Shown here: positions 51,135 through 61,413 of the stretch, in pieces
Numbering within the stretch: position 1 is the first letter of the stretch
Layout of the letters: every line of letters begins with the position of its first letter
Assembly (NCBI RefSeq): GCF_010727945.1
Contig: NZ_AP022569.1
Location: 3,348,001 to 3,412,000 of the forward strand
Length of the DNA: 64,000 bases
Source: Mycobacterium cookii
Lineage (GTDB): Bacteria; Actinomycetota; Actinomycetes; Mycobacteriales; Mycobacteriaceae
Reading direction: 5' to 3'
The notes under the pieces: generated by a model
Databases searched by the model: none
Seen by the model: only the letters and a program-made list of their open reading frames with translations
Told to the model about the DNA's origin: nothing
Position numbers and translations under genes: made by a program

Positions 51135-51908
51135 CTAACGGCCCGAGCCGGGCGGACCGGCGAAGGCCTGCGCTATAGGCAGCCAACGCGCCGCGTCGTC
51201 GCCGTCGGCCTTGATGTCCAACTCGCGCAACGGACGACGCTGCGTGACCAGACAGCAGAAGTCCTCGGCCGAGCCGGTGACGCGTTGCGCCGCATCGTCG
51301 GGACCCCACGACCACAGGTCGCCGTCCGGCGCCCGCAACTCCACCCGGAACGTCTCCCTCGGCGGTTGCAGGCCGTTGACTACGAACGCGAAATCCCGGG
51401 TGCGCACACCGATATGCGCGATCGAGCGCAGCCGGGCGGTGGGGGGCCGGGCCACGCCGAGCGCGTCGGCCACGTCGAGCCCGTGCGCCCAGGTCTCCAT
51501 CAGCCGCGCCGTCGCCATCGAGGACGCGCTCATCGGCGGTCCGAACCACGGCAACTTGCGACCGTCGGAGACGGTCAACAGCGCATCGTGCAGCCGTGCC
51601 CGGGTTCGTCGCCAATCGGCGAGCAACTCGCCGGGCGCGACAGCGGCGAGTTCGTCGGCCGCGGTGTCGACGAAGCCGAGCGGGTCAGCACCCGCGGTCT
51701 GCACCACGTCGGCGAACGCCGCCTCGTCGGTCACCGCGAGCAGGGCGACGCGGTCGGTCCACAGCAGATGCCCGATCTGGTGGGCGATGCTCCAGCCGGC
51801 GGCGGGCGTCGGGGTGGTCCAGCGGTCGTCGGCTAGCGGTGCCACCAGCGCATCGAGCTCGTCGCTTTCCGCGCGCAGGTCCTCGACGATCTGCTGCAGG
51901 TCGGCCAT
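51135..51908 (-). CDS. TIGR03084 family (DinB-like) metal-binding protein
   Basis: 257 aa. N-terminal DinB/maleylpyruvate-isomerase-like four-helix part ([37 protein letters not shown]) with His in [10 protein letters not shown] and [20 protein letters not shown], followed by a C-terminal domain. These proteins bind a divalent metal and may act as thiol-dependent transferases with mycothiol. Corresponds by neighbours and length to M. tuberculosis Rv0036c. ATG at 51908, 9 bp after the MFS gene. Confidence 0.88.
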   Translation of the reverse strand: MADLQQIVEDLRAESDELDALVAPLADDRWTTPTPAAGWSIAHQIGHLLWTDRVALLAVTDEAAFADVVQTAGADPLGFVDTAADELAAVAPGELLADWRRTRARLHDALLTVSDGRKLPWFGPPMSASSMATARLMETWAHGLDVADALGVARPPTARLRSIAHIGVRTRDFAFVVNGLQPPRETFRVELRAPDGDLWSWGPDDAAQRVTGSAEDFCCLVTQRRPLRELDIKADGDDAARWLPIAQAFAGPPGSGR

Positions 51909-51917
51909 CCGTGTACC

Positions 51918-53198
51918 TTAGCGATTCGCGCCGCGCCGCCCGACGACACTGTGCGCAGCCATCCCGCACAGGTAGACCACGGCGCCGGCGGCGATCAGGA
52001 CAGGCGAACGGCCGTCGGCGGGAATGACGAACGCCGCCAGCGTGATCGCTCCGATGAAAGCGACCCAGAACAGCGAATCCTGTACGGCGAACACGTGTCC
52101 GCGCAGCGCATCGTCCACGTCGACCTGAATCGCGGTGTCCGCGCACAACTTCAGTACCTGGCCGACGCCGCCAAGCAGGAAGCCGCACGTCACCAACACC
52201 CACAGCTGCAGGCCGACCCCGGTGACCTCGATGGCCGCTGCGAGCGCCAGCGCTCCGTTGGCGGTGGCGTAGCGACCCCAGCGGCGCACGGTGGCCGGCG
52301 TGACCAGGTTCGCCAGAAATGATCCGATGCCGGCCGCCGCGACGAACAGCACGGCGTTACCGAACGCGGAGACTGCGGCGTTGTCGCGATGACGCACCAG
52401 CAACAGCACCAGCAGCGAGTTGATGCCGAACACCATCCGATGCGCGGCCAACCCGGACAGCGTCGCCGCCACGGTGGGACGGTCCAGCACGGTCCGCACG
52501 CCGTGCATCCAGCCGGTGACGACGGCGTAGAGGACCGAGCCGTGGATCGCCTGCCGGGTGTCGTCGGGACCCAGCACGTGCGCGGGGAACCGCAGTGACA
52601 ACACCAGCGAAATCAGCAGCGGAACGATGACCAGCAGGATGATCGACGCCGATCCGCGGTCGCCGGAGCCGACGAACGCCCGCGGCACGAGCATGAAGTT
52701 GGCACCGAGGAACGCCGCGATCGCGCCGGTCGCCGAGGCGGTCGAGTTCATCGTCACGACCTGCTCACGCGGCACCACATGCGGCAGCGCAGCCGACAGA
52801 CCCGACGAGACGAACCGGGCGAGCCCGTTGACCACCAGCGCCCCGCACAGCACCAACAAGTCGCGGACACCAAACGCCAGGCAGATCCCCACCACCGCGA
52901 CCGACGCCACCCGGCCCACATTGGAAGCGATCAGCACCAGCCGCCGGTCCCAGCGGTCCATCAGCGCCCCGGCGAACGGACCCAGTAGCGAATACGGCAG
53001 GAACAGCACCGCGAACGCGCCGGCGATCTCCAGCGGCCGGGAGGCCCGCTCGGGGTTGAACAGCAGCGCCCCGGCCAGTCCCGCCTGGAACAGCCCGTCG
53101 CCGAATTGGCTGGCCGCCCGCAGTTCCAGCAACCGCCAAAAGTCGGGCAGACCCCGCACCGCGCGCCAGACAACGGCGGGTGCGTGCGGATGAGTCAC
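51918..53198 (-). CDS. MFS transporter (Rv0037c family)
   Basis: 426 aa with about 12 membrane segments. MFS signature between helices 2 and 3: [21 protein letters not shown] large set of small-residue helices follows and a short basic end (GRRGANR). Major facilitator superfamily exporter; substrate unknown. Starts 128 bp from divergent yqgE. The shared promoter region has the inverted repeat CTGTTAACAACAG (53248-53260), a possible operator. Confidence 0.88.
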   Translation of the reverse strand: MTHPHAPAVVWRAVRGLPDFWRLLELRAASQFGDGLFQAGLAGALLFNPERASRPLEIAGAFAVLFLPYSLLGPFAGALMDRWDRRLVLIASNVGRVASVAVVGICLAFGVRDLLVLCGALVVNGLARFVSSGLSAALPHVVPREQVVTMNSTASATGAIAAFLGANFMLVPRAFVGSGDRGSASIILLVIVPLLISLVLSLRFPAHVLGPDDTRQAIHGSVLYAVVTGWMHGVRTVLDRPTVAATLSGLAAHRMVFGINSLLVLLLVRHRDNAAVSAFGNAVLFVAAAGIGSFLANLVTPATVRRWGRYATANGALALAAAIEVTGVGLQLWVLVTCGFLLGGVGQVLKLCADTAIQVDVDDALRGHVFAVQDSLFWVAFIGAITLAAFVIPADGRSPVLIAAGAVVYLCGMAAHSVVGRRGANR

Positions 53199-53326
53199 TG
53201 GACCTACTTCCCCTGGAGCCCGGCAAACGTCGGCCGGCCAGCGGACGCTGTTAACAACAGTACAAATTCTTCGATGCGCGCTTCTGGTTCACCACGGCGG
53301 TCGGAGTCGGATGCCATGATGGAAGG

Positions 53327-53932
53327 GTGCCGCAGCCCGAAGACCCGGAGGACTACATTGCCCCCGCCGCACACCGTGTGCGCGCGGGAACGTTGCTTCT
53401 GGCCAACACGGATCTGCTCGAACCGACCTTCCGCCGCAGCGTGATTTACATCGTCGAACACAACGACGGCGGCACGTTGGGCGTGGTGCTGAACCGTGCC
53501 AGCGAGACCGCGGTGTACAACGTGTTGCCGCAGTGGGCCAAGCTGGCGGCCAAACCCAAGACCATGTTCATCGGCGGGCCGGTCAAGCGGGACGCGGCGC
53601 TGTGCCTGGCGGTGCTGCGGGTCGGCGCCGAACCCGACGGTGTTCCCGGCCTGCGCCACGTGGCCGGCCGGATGGTGATGGTCGATCTGGACGCCGACCC
53701 GGAGTCGATCGCCCCGGTGGTCGAAGGCGTGCGGATTTTCGCCGGCTATTCCGGTTGGACGATCGGCCAGCTGGAAGGCGAGATCGAGCGCGACGATTGG
53801 ATTGTGTTGTCGGCGTTGCCATCTGACGTTCTGGTCGAGCCGCGGGTGGATTTGTGGGGCCGCGTGCTGCGACGTCAGCCGCAGCCGCTGTCGATGCTGG
53901 CCACCCACCCGATCGACGTAAGCCGCAACTAG
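53327..53932 (+). CDS. YqgE/AlgH family protein (UPF0301)
   Basis: 201 aa. Conserved UPF0301 features: RVRAGTLLLANTDLLEPTFR, VEHNDGGTLGVVLNR, MFIGGPVKRDAALCL and IFAGYSGWTIGQLEGEIERD. Function not established. GTG start at 53327 with GGAAGG just upstream. Corresponds to M. tuberculosis Rv0038. The TAG stop is part of a CTAG that also ends the convergent SBF transporter gene. Confidence 0.92.
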   Translation: MPQPEDPEDYIAPAAHRVRAGTLLLANTDLLEPTFRRSVIYIVEHNDGGTLGVVLNRASETAVYNVLPQWAKLAAKPKTMFIGGPVKRDAALCLAVLRVGAEPDGVPGLRHVAGRMVMVDLDADPESIAPVVEGVRIFAGYSGWTIGQLEGEIERDDWIVLSALPSDVLVEPRVDLWGRVLRRQPQPLSMLATHPIDVSRN

Positions 53933-54930
53933 TCGACCGGCGCCTCTTCGGGTAGCTCGTCGCGGGCCAGCCTGCTGGCGATCACCGAGCACACAATCAG
54001 TTGGATCTGGTGAAAGATCATCAGCGGCAACATGATCACGCCGACGGTGGCGGCGGGAAAGAACACCAGCGCCATCGGCAGACCCGACGCCAGGCTCTTC
54101 TTCGACCCGCAGAACAGCAGCACGATGCTATCCCCGCGGTCCAGGCCGACGAGTCGACCGATCAGCCAGGTGAAGAGCAGCACCACGGCCAGCAGCACGC
54201 TGTTGACCACGGCCACCGTGACCAGTTGCCACGGATCGACGCTGCGCCAGATGTGTTCGACCACACCCATCGAGAACGCGGTGTAGACGACCAGCAGGAT
54301 CGAGCCGCGGTCGACGGCCTTCGTCAACACGGCGTGCCTGGCAATCCAGTCGGCGATCCAACGCCGCATCAGTTGACCCAGCACGAAGGGCAGCAGCAGT
54401 TGCAGCCCGACGTCGCGGATCGCCGAGGCGTCCATCTTGGCCCCGCCGCTGGTGTTCATCAGCAGCACGACCAACAGCGGGGTCAGCGCCACCCCGATGA
54501 TGTTGGACAGGGACGCGCTGACCAGCGCAGCCGAAACATTGCCCCGCGCAATCGAAGTGAACGCGATCGAGGATTGCACTGTCGACGGGACCAGGCACAG
54601 GAACAGCAGCCCGTTGTACAAGTCGAGGTTCAGCAGCCAGGGAACCAGGCCGCGGGCAGCCAGGCCGAGAACCGGGAACACCACAAAGGTGGTGGCCAAT
54701 ACCAGCAGGTGCAGCTGCCAGCGCTTGACGCCGTGCCAGGCCTGCTGCGGCGATAACCGGGCACCGTATAGCCAGAACAGTACGGCGATAACGACTTTGG
54801 CGGCAACCGACATTGCGGCCGCAGCGCTCCCGCGGGCAGGGAAGAGAGCAGCGAGCGCGACCGTCGCCGCCATGGCAAGCAGGAAGGTATCGATCGGCAG
54901 CGCCGACAGGCGCCTCAGGGACAACTTCAA
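53929..54930 (-). CDS. SBF-like bile acid:sodium symporter family protein
   Basis: 333 aa, about nine or ten membrane helices. Family features: FWLYGARLSPQQAWHGVKRW, LCLVPSTVQSSIAFTSIARG, SLSNIIGVALTPLLVV and LLFCGSKKSLASGLPMALVF. Members of this YfeH-like branch (PF13593) transport unknown organic anions with sodium. The start overlaps the stop of the Rv0039c-like gene (ATGA). Convergent with yqgE, sharing CTAG. I do not recall it at this position in M. tuberculosis. Confidence 0.88.
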   Translation of the reverse strand: MKLSLRRLSALPIDTFLLAMAATVALAALFPARGSAAAAMSVAAKVVIAVLFWLYGARLSPQQAWHGVKRWQLHLLVLATTFVVFPVLGLAARGLVPWLLNLDLYNGLLFLCLVPSTVQSSIAFTSIARGNVSAALVSASLSNIIGVALTPLLVVLLMNTSGGAKMDASAIRDVGLQLLLPFVLGQLMRRWIADWIARHAVLTKAVDRGSILLVVYTAFSMGVVEHIWRSVDPWQLVTVAVVNSVLLAVVLLFTWLIGRLVGLDRGDSIVLLFCGSKKSLASGLPMALVFFPAATVGVIMLPLMIFHQIQLIVCSVIASRLARDELPEEAPVD

Positions 54931-55280
54931 TGGCAGCTGAGCGTGCAGGCCGCGCAGCTACCAGCACAGCTCGCGGCGGCGGCCTCCTCCTGGCGCAGCG
55001 CGAACCGCGCGGTCTGCCACGACCCGGCGGCGACCGTGCCGATCGCGCCGATGATGCAGACGACGACGACCGGCAGAGCGGTGCTGTGATGTCCGGCCAG
55101 CGCGACGGCTCCACCGGCGGCCAGCATGACCGCGGCGGCCAGCTGCGGCGGTGCTACCGAGCGCATCACCAGCATGGCGGTGTCGGTGACCTGGTCCGTT
55201 GTGGGGCGTGCCAGCGACCAGAAGCCGAGCACGGCCATCAGGACGGCCACGCAGACACAGAGCACTCCTGCGATGAGCAT
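54927..55280 (-). CDS. small membrane protein with Cys-rich tail (Rv0039c family)
   Basis: 117 aa. Three hydrophobic helices (about 3-22, 48-68, 72-92) and a C-terminal Cys-rich end CAGSCAACTLSC on the presumed cytoplasmic or outer face. This could bind a metal or form disulfides; neither is known. ATG 55280 starts MLIAGVLCVCVAVLMAV as in M. tuberculosis Rv0039c. It is 50 bp after mtc28 and overlaps the SBF transporter start (ATGA), so the two are translationally coupled. Confidence 0.8.
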   Translation of the reverse strand: MLIAGVLCVCVAVLMAVLGFWSLARPTTDQVTDTAMLVMRSVAPPQLAAAVMLAAGGAVALAGHHSTALPVVVVCIIGAIGTVAAGSWQTARFALRQEEAAAASCAGSCAACTLSCH

Positions 55281-55330
55281 GGGGCCACAATACGAAACCC
55301 GTCCGGCCGCCGCTTGGCGGCGGGTGCGAT

Positions 55331-56233
55331 CTAGTGCGCCAGCGCCTGCGGCGGAGCGACGGCTGCCGGTGGCGCGGGAGGCGGGGCGGCTGCTGGCGGC
55401 GGGGCTGCGGGCTGGGTGGATCCCGGCGGGCCCGCGCGGAACCCGTTGATGATGCCGTCGGTGGAGGGCGCCTCGGCGACGGCCTGGGAGGCGTCGGTCG
55501 TCACTGCCAGCGACACCAGGTATTTGTCCGGCCCGGAGGTCACGATGACGTGGCGCCGAGAGGTGTTGACCGTCATCTGGTCCTGCCGGTAGGTGCCCTC
55601 GATGATCGATGACGGCGAGCCGTTGAAATCGGCCAGCGAGGCGTTGGTGGTGCGCCACGCCGGCTGTTGCTGGCTGTCGATGTAGCCGTGGGTGATGGCC
55701 TCATGCGGGTCGAAGTCGCCGACCAGCCGGTACACCACCAGCTGAGCGTTGGATTTGTAGAAGCTATTGCTGCGACGGTTGGCGGTCACCACGAACGCGT
55801 CCGGGACGTTCGGGTCGGGAACCTGCGTCCACCCGGGCGGCATCGGCAAGACCAGGTCCAGCGCGTTGAAGCCGGGCGCCTTCTGCGGCTCCATCTTGAC
55901 GCCCTTGCTGCCGAAGAACTCACGCAATGTCCCGGCGGCGGCCGGTGCGAGTTCCGGCGGAGGCGGCGGGGCGGGCGGCGCGGCCTGCGGCGGGGGTGCT
56001 GCCGGGGCCACCGCGGGTGCGGCCTGCGGCGCCGGAGCCGGCATGGGGTTGGCGAGGGCCCCGGGGTTCAGCGCGACGGCCTGTGGGGCGGGGGCCGGGA
56101 TCGGCGCGGGGATGGGCCGGGGCGGGAAGACCGGATCGGCCGACGCGGCCGGGCTCGCCAGGCCCAACACACCGCACGCGCCGACGGCGAGACCCGCGAC
56201 CGTTACTCGCCAGCTAGAGGCTGTCTGCTTCAT
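55331..56233 (-). CDS. mtc28: proline-rich secreted antigen Mtc28 (LpqN-like domain)
   Basis: 300 aa. A signal peptide ([20 protein letters not shown] ... ASA|DPVFPP), a Pro/Ala-rich linker (about 30-95), an LpqN/LpqT-like domain (about 100-260: [35 protein letters not shown]) and a Pro/Ala-rich tail. Corresponds to the secreted M. tuberculosis Rv0040c. There is no lipobox, so it is released or wall-associated. ATG 56233; the longer reading lacks a signal at its start. The 200 bp to leuS hold divergent promoters. Confidence 0.9.
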   Translation of the reverse strand: MKQTASSWRVTVAGLAVGACGVLGLASPAASADPVFPPRPIPAPIPAPAPQAVALNPGALANPMPAPAPQAAPAVAPAAPPPQAAPPAPPPPPELAPAAAGTLREFFGSKGVKMEPQKAPGFNALDLVLPMPPGWTQVPDPNVPDAFVVTANRRSNSFYKSNAQLVVYRLVGDFDPHEAITHGYIDSQQQPAWRTTNASLADFNGSPSSIIEGTYRQDQMTVNTSRRHVIVTSGPDKYLVSLAVTTDASQAVAEAPSTDGIINGFRAGPPGSTQPAAPPPAAAPPPAPPAAVAPPQALAH

Positions 56234-56433
56234 GAGAGTCGGTCCTTTCACATCGCGCGGGTCGGTAGAGCGTGACGTCGCAGAAAGCGACTGTAACCAG
56301 GACGAAGTCACGGCTACCAGCACCGGAATCGACCTGGAACACACCTGGGACCAAGCCCTGATCGGTCTGCAATGCAACCGAGACCGTCGGTGGTCGGCGG
56401 GTCGCTCGACTCGGCCCTTATAACCTGTTGGAC

Positions 56434-59313
56434 GTGACCGACTCCCCGACCGCCGCAGCCGGCCAGGCCGCCGAAGGGCAGGCCGACGCGCCGCGGTTTC
56501 GCTACACCGCGGACCTGGCCGGCCGCATCGAACGCACCTGGCAGGACAACTGGACGCGCTGGGGAACGTTCAACGTGCCCAACCCGGTCGGCTCGCTGGC
56601 GCCGACGGACGGCTCGCCACTGCCTGACGACAAGATGTTCGTGCAGGACATGTTCCCGTATCCGTCGGGTGAGGGATTGCACGTCGGTCATCCGCTGGGC
56701 TACATCGCCACCGATGTCTACGCTCGCTACTACCGGATGACGGGCCGTAATGTGCTGCACGCATTGGGGTTCGACGCGTTCGGCCTGCCCGCCGAACAGT
56801 ATGCGGTACAGACCGGCACCCATCCGCGCACCCGCACCGAGGCCAACATCGTCAACTTCCGGCGGCAGTTGGGCCGGTTGGGTTTCGGCCACGACAACCG
56901 GCGAAGCTTCTCCACCACCGACGTCGAGTTCTACAAGTGGACGCAGTGGATCTTCCTGCAGATCTACAACGCGTGGTTCGACACCGCCGCGAACAAGGCC
57001 CGCCCGATCGCCGAGCTGATCGCCGAATTCGACTCCGGCGCACGCACATTGGATGACGGCCGCGATTGGTCGGCGTTGCCGGCGGGACAGCGCGCCGACG
57101 TGATCGACGCGCACCGCCTGGTCTACCGGTCCGACTCGATGGTCAACTGGTGTCCGGGGCTGGGCACCGTGCTGGCCAACGAGGAAGTCACCGCCGACGG
57201 CCGCAGCGAGCGCGGCAACTTCCCGGTTTTCCGGAAACGACTGCGGCAGTGGATGATGCGGATCACCGCCTACTCCGACCGGTTGCTCGACGACCTCGAC
57301 GTGCTGGACTGGCCGGAGAAGGTCAAGACCATGCAGCGCAACTGGATCGGCCGGTCTTCCGGCGCGGCCGCGATGTTCTCCGCATCGGCGGGCGAGATCG
57401 AGGTGTTCACCACCCGGCCGGACACCTTGTTCGGCGCAACGTATCTGGTGCTGTCGCCCGAACACGATCTGGTCGACGATCTGGTCACGTCGAGTTGGCC
57501 GGACGGGGTCGACCCGCGCTGGACCCTGGACGCCGCCACACCCGCACAGGCCGTCGCCGCCTACCGGCAGGCCATCGCGGCAAAGTCCGACCTGGAGCGT
57601 CAGGAGAACAAGACCAAGACCGGCGTCTTCTTGGGCAGTTACGCGGTCAACCCGGCCAACGGCGAACGGGTGCCGATCTTCATCGCCGACTACGTGCTGG
57701 CCGGCTACGGCACCGGGGCGATCATGGCCGTACCCGGCCACGACCAACGGGACTGGGAGTTCGCCCGCGAGTTCGGCCTGCCGATCGTCGAAGTCATTGC
57801 CGGCGGCGATATTTCGCAGGCGGCCCACACCGGCGACGGCGCCCTGGTGAACTCGGACTATCTCAACGGGTTGAGCGTCGCGTCCGCCAAGGAAGCCATC
57901 ACCGCACGGCTGGAGGCCGACGGCCGCGGTACGGCGCGCATCGAATACAAACTGCGGGACTGGCTTTTCGCGCGGCAACGGTACTGGGGTGAGCCGTTTC
58001 CGATCGTCTACGACAGCGACGAACGCGCCCACGCACTGGATGACGCCGCGCTGCCGGTTGAGTTGCCGGACGTCCCGGATTACTCGCCGGTGCTGTTCGA
58101 CCCCGACGACGCCGGCAGTGAGCCCTCGCCGCCGCTGGCCAAGGCCACCGACTGGGTGCACGTCGAGCTGGACCTTGGCGACGGCCTGAAGCCCTACACC
58201 CGCGATACCAACGTCATGCCGCAGTGGGCGGCCAGCTCGTGGTACGAGCTGCGCTACACCGACCCGCACAACACAGAACGGTTCTGCGCCAAGGAGAACG
58301 AGGCCTACTGGATGGGCCCGCGGCCTGCCGAGCACGGTCCCGACGACCCGGGCGGTGTCGACCTTTACGTCGGCGGCGCCGAGCATGCGGTGCTGCACCT
58401 GCTGTACTCGCGGTTCTGGCACAAGGTGCTCTACGACCTCGGCCATGTCAGCTCCCGCGAGCCCTTCCGCCGGCTGGTCAACCAGGGCTACATCCAGGCG
58501 TTCGCCTACACCGACGCCCGCGGGTCCTACGTCACGGCCGCTGACGTCGTCGAACGCGACGGCAAGTTTTTCCACCCGGGTTCGAACGGCGAAGTCGAGG
58601 TCTTTCAGGAGTTCGGCAAAATCGGTAAGAGCCTGAAGAATTCGATCTCACCGGACGAGATGTGCGACGACTACGGCGCCGACACGCTGCGGGTGTACGA
58701 AATGTCGATGGGCCCGCTGGAGGCGTCGCGCCCCTGGGCAACCAAGGACGTGGTTGGGGCGCACCGGTTTCTGCAGCGGGTGTGGCGGCTCGTGATCGAC
58801 GAGGACTCCGGCGAACTGCGGGCCACCGACGGCTCAGATCTCGACACCGAGACTCTGCGGCTGCTGCACAAGACCATCGCCGGTGTCGCCGAAGACTATG
58901 CGGCACTGCGCAACAACACCGCGGTGGCCAAGCTGATCGAATACACCAACCACCTCACCAAGCAGCACCGCGACGCTGTCCCGCGCGCGGCGGTCGAGCC
59001 GTTGATCTTGATGGTGGCGCCGGTGGCGCCGCACTTGGCCGAAGAGTTGTGGCAGCGGCTGGGCAGTACGACGCCGCTGGCGCACGGACCCTTCCCGGTC
59101 GCCGATCCCGACTACCTGGTCGAGGACACCGTCGAGTATCCGGTGCAGGTGAATGGCAAAGTGCGGGGCCGGATTACGGTGGCCGCCGACGCCGATGCCG
59201 ACGCCGTGGAGGCCGCCGCGCTGGCCGACGAAAAGGTGCAGACATCGTTGGCCGGCGCCACGCCTAAGAAGGTCATCGTGGTCGCGGGGCGACTCGTCAA
59301 CTTGGTTGTCTAG
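56434..59313 (+). CDS. leuS: leucyl-tRNA synthetase
   Basis: 959 aa. Class I synthetase: HIGH-type motif in [17 protein letters not shown], editing domain (about 315-500) with [13 protein letters not shown] and [15 protein letters not shown], and a KMSKS variant in [14 protein letters not shown]-terminal anticodon-binding domain follows. GTG 56434 gives VTDSPTAAA as in M. tuberculosis and lies 7 nt after TAACCT, a leaderless -10 pattern. A TTG six bases earlier is possible. The gene points away from oriC. Confidence 0.96.
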   Translation: MTDSPTAAAGQAAEGQADAPRFRYTADLAGRIERTWQDNWTRWGTFNVPNPVGSLAPTDGSPLPDDKMFVQDMFPYPSGEGLHVGHPLGYIATDVYARYYRMTGRNVLHALGFDAFGLPAEQYAVQTGTHPRTRTEANIVNFRRQLGRLGFGHDNRRSFSTTDVEFYKWTQWIFLQIYNAWFDTAANKARPIAELIAEFDSGARTLDDGRDWSALPAGQRADVIDAHRLVYRSDSMVNWCPGLGTVLANEEVTADGRSERGNFPVFRKRLRQWMMRITAYSDRLLDDLDVLDWPEKVKTMQRNWIGRSSGAAAMFSASAGEIEVFTTRPDTLFGATYLVLSPEHDLVDDLVTSSWPDGVDPRWTLDAATPAQAVAAYRQAIAAKSDLERQENKTKTGVFLGSYAVNPANGERVPIFIADYVLAGYGTGAIMAVPGHDQRDWEFAREFGLPIVEVIAGGDISQAAHTGDGALVNSDYLNGLSVASAKEAITARLEADGRGTARIEYKLRDWLFARQRYWGEPFPIVYDSDERAHALDDAALPVELPDVPDYSPVLFDPDDAGSEPSPPLAKATDWVHVELDLGDGLKPYTRDTNVMPQWAASSWYELRYTDPHNTERFCAKENEAYWMGPRPAEHGPDDPGGVDLYVGGAEHAVLHLLYSRFWHKVLYDLGHVSSREPFRRLVNQGYIQAFAYTDARGSYVTAADVVERDGKFFHPGSNGEVEVFQEFGKIGKSLKNSISPDEMCDDYGADTLRVYEMSMGPLEASRPWATKDVVGAHRFLQRVWRLVIDEDSGELRATDGSDLDTETLRLLHKTIAGVAEDYAALRNNTAVAKLIEYTNHLTKQHRDAVPRAAVEPLILMVAPVAPHLAEELWQRLGSTTPLAHGPFPVADPDYLVEDTVEYPVQVNGKVRGRITVAADADADAVEAAALADEKVQTSLAGATPKKVIVVAGRLVNLVV

Positions 59314-59337
59314 CCCGCCTCCTCCTCGGGCCGAGGG

Positions 59338-59364
59338 CCCGCATCGTCAGCGTGCGGGTTGTTT
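59338..59364. terminator. hairpin terminator between leuS and the SDR gene
   Basis: CCCGCA (59338-59343) pairs with TGCGGG (59353-59358) across a 9-nt loop and is followed by TTGTTT. The genes on both sides converge here and the element touches the SDR stop. The stem is short, so this is a moderate call. Confidence 0.5.
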
Positions 59365-60031
59365 AGCCACGGGGCCTGAGGACGACTTCATGCAGATGGC
59401 CGTCGGGTGGCGTGGCCACGGCCTGCGCGACCGCTGCGGCAACGGTTTCTGGCTTCAAAAACTTCGAAGCGTCGTACTCGCCGCCTTCGAAGGACACCAG
59501 CGCCCGCTGCATGTCGGTGTCGACGCGGCCGGGGTACACCGTCGTGACACGAAGGTCCGGTTCGCTCTCGCGCAGCGAATCGGCGAACGCGCGGAGCGCG
59601 AACTTGCTCGCCGAGTACGACGCCATGGTCGCCGACGCCTTGCGGCCGGTGCCGGAGTTGACGAAGACGACCTGGCCGCCGGCCCGGCGCAGGGCCGGTA
59701 GCAGCGCCAGCGTAACTGCCACTGCGCCAACCACATTCACGTCGAACGTGGTACGCCAGTCTTCGACGGTCGACTCGGCGACCGGTCCCGGCAGGAAGAC
59801 GCCGGCGTTGTGCACCAGCACGTCGAGCTCACCGATCGCGGCCGTGGTGGATGGGATCGCGTCGGTGTCGGTGACATCCAGCGGCAGCGTCGTGGCGCCG
59901 AGCCGTTCGGCGGTCTGCTGCAATGCCGGCGAGGGCCGTCCGGCCAGCACCAATGTGTGCGTCGGCGCCAAGGCCGCGGCGATGGCAGCGCCGATCCCAC
60001 GGCTGGCACCGGTAATGAGCGCGGTGTGCAT
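59363..60031 (-). CDS. short-chain dehydrogenase/reductase
   Basis: 222 aa. Rossmann NAD(P) site TGASRGIGAAIA, NAG in LVHNAGV, catalytic Ser in FVNSGTG and YSASK (Tyr-x3-Lys). It is shorter than the usual SDR (about 250 aa) but has all catalytic elements. Substrate unknown. It lies 80 bp downstream of the MarR gene, same strand, so MarR may control it. Convergent with leuS. I do not recall it between leuS and the MarR gene in M. tuberculosis. Confidence 0.88.
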   Translation of the reverse strand: MHTALITGASRGIGAAIAAALAPTHTLVLAGRPSPALQQTAERLGATTLPLDVTDTDAIPSTTAAIGELDVLVHNAGVFLPGPVAESTVEDWRTTFDVNVVGAVAVTLALLPALRRAGGQVVFVNSGTGRKASATMASYSASKFALRAFADSLRESEPDLRVTTVYPGRVDTDMQRALVSFEGGEYDASKFLKPETVAAAVAQAVATPPDGHLHEVVLRPRG

Positions 60032-60111
60032 GCCTGAACTCTAGGGCCGATCGCAAGCCCGGTGCAGCCGGGCGCAGCGGGTCGGCCCCAGCAGTCTAGG
60101 GCAGCAAGGAT

Positions 60112-60621
60112 TTACGGGGTCGCGTCCCCATTGGCCGCGGCGGCCGGGCTGGCCACCGACTCGCTGGCGGCCAGGTGCTCCAGCGGCGCCAGCGCCTTCG
60201 TCAGCGAATCCAGCTCGGGCGTGCTGAGCTGACTGAGCAGCGCGACCAGTGCGCTGATCCGGTTGCTCAGCGATTCGCGGTGAACGGCCAACCCCCGCGG
60301 GGTGATGTCGACGAGCACGGCACGTAGATCCGACGGGTCGCGGGAGCGCTTGACCAGGCCGATCTTCTCTAGCCGTCGAATCGCCACCGTGGTGGTGGGT
60401 GTGCGGACGCGTTCGTGTGCGGCGAGATCGGTCATCCGGATCGGTCCCCGGTCCAGCAGGGTGACCAGGATCGACAGCTGCGCCAGGGTGAGGTCGCTGG
60501 CCTGGGCCGCTCCCGCGCTGGGATCGCCGCGCCGCAGGATGGAGAACAGCTTGGAAAGCGTGCGGTGAAGTCCCTCCGCCAGCTCCGTGAGCTCGGGCAC
60601 GGTGGCTTCAGTCTCCGCCAT
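60112..60621 (-). CDS. MarR-family transcriptional regulator (Rv0042c family)
   Basis: 169 aa. Winged helix-turn-helix: LTLAQLSILVTLLDRGPIRM, TDLAAHERVRTPTTTVAIRR, LEKIGLVKRSRDPSDLRAVL. Helical dimerisation ends flank it and a Ser/Ala-rich tail closes it. No ligand known. It sits 54 bp after the ABC ATPase gene and 80 bp before the SDR gene, all on the same strand. A self-operator may lie at 60628-60650 (GTTCGCTAGTCTAACC). Confidence 0.9.
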   Translation of the reverse strand: MAETEATVPELTELAEGLHRTLSKLFSILRRGDPSAGAAQASDLTLAQLSILVTLLDRGPIRMTDLAAHERVRTPTTTVAIRRLEKIGLVKRSRDPSDLRAVLVDITPRGLAVHRESLSNRISALVALLSQLSTPELDSLTKALAPLEHLAASESVASPAAAANGDATP

Positions 60622-60675
60622 AGTTCGCTAGTCTAACCTGTCGCTCTCGCCGCGGCCCATTAATGGCTGTCGGGA

Positions 60676-61413
60676 TCAAAGTACCTGTGACAAGAAGCGC
60701 TGCAGCCGCTCGGTGCGCGCGGCCTCGAATATCTGCGCGGGCGGGCCGGTTTCCAACACTTTGCCGTGATCCATGAAGACCACGGCGTCGGATGTGGACC
60801 TGGCGAAACCCATTTCATGGGTGACCACCAGCATCGTCATGCCTTCCGAGCCCAGATCGGCGATCAACGCCAGGATGCCTTTGACCAGTTCGGGATCCAG
60901 CGCAGAGGTCGCTTCGTCGAACAGCATGACTTGCGGCGTCATTGCCAGTGCGCGTGCGACCGCGACTCTTTGCTGCTGACCGCCGGACAGCGCGCCCGGG
61001 CGGCAGTTCGCTTTGTGCTTCATGCCGACCCGATCCAGCTGTGCCAACGCCAACTCGCAGGCCTCTTCGCCGGACAGCCGTTTGAGCTTGCGCGGCGCCA
61101 GCATCACGTTGTGCAGCACGCTCAGATGTGGATAAAGGTTGAAGTGTTGGAACACCATGCCGATCCGCTGCCGAAGCCGATTGGGATCGTCGCCGAGCAC
61201 CGAGCGTCCGCCGAGCAGGACGTCCCCGCTGTCGGGCTCGTACAACCGGTTCAACGTGCGTAACAACGTCGACTTGCCGGAGCCGGACGGGCCGATGACC
61301 GCGACCGTGTGGCCCGCGGGTACCTCGATGTCGACGCCGCACAGCACCGGGTTGTCTCCGAAGGACAGGTGAATGTCGTTGCCTGCCAACGACACTGGCT
61401 GCGGCGTTGTCAC
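60676..61413 (-). CDS. polar amino acid ABC transporter ATP-binding protein
   Basis: 245 aa. Walker A IGPSGSGKSTLLR, Q-loop FQHFNLYPHLSV, signature LSGGQQQRVAVARAL, Walker B VMLFDEATSALD and switch His in VVTHEMGFA. GlnQ-type subunit. GTG 61413 overlaps the stop of the binding-protein/permease fusion (GTGA), and the product begins VTTPQPVSLAGND. Gives ATP energy for uptake of a polar amino acid or related compound. Confidence 0.94.
   Translation of the reverse strand: MTTPQPVSLAGNDIHLSFGDNPVLCGVDIEVPAGHTVAVIGPSGSGKSTLLRTLNRLYEPDSGDVLLGGRSVLGDDPNRLRQRIGMVFQHFNLYPHLSVLHNVMLAPRKLKRLSGEEACELALAQLDRVGMKHKANCRPGALSGGQQQRVAVARALAMTPQVMLFDEATSALDPELVKGILALIADLGSEGMTMLVVTHEMGFARSTSDAVVFMDHGKVLETGPPAQIFEAARTERLQRFLSQVL

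Noticed and set aside
60628..60650. IdeR iron-box-like sequence (CTAGTCTAACCT)
   Set aside because: Only about 12 of 19 positions fit the consensus, and it lies upstream of the MarR gene, not of the mbt genes.
61127..61135. perfect DnaA-box 9-mer (TGTGGATAA)
   Set aside because: Lies inside the ABC ATPase gene and encodes conserved residues; likely chance.
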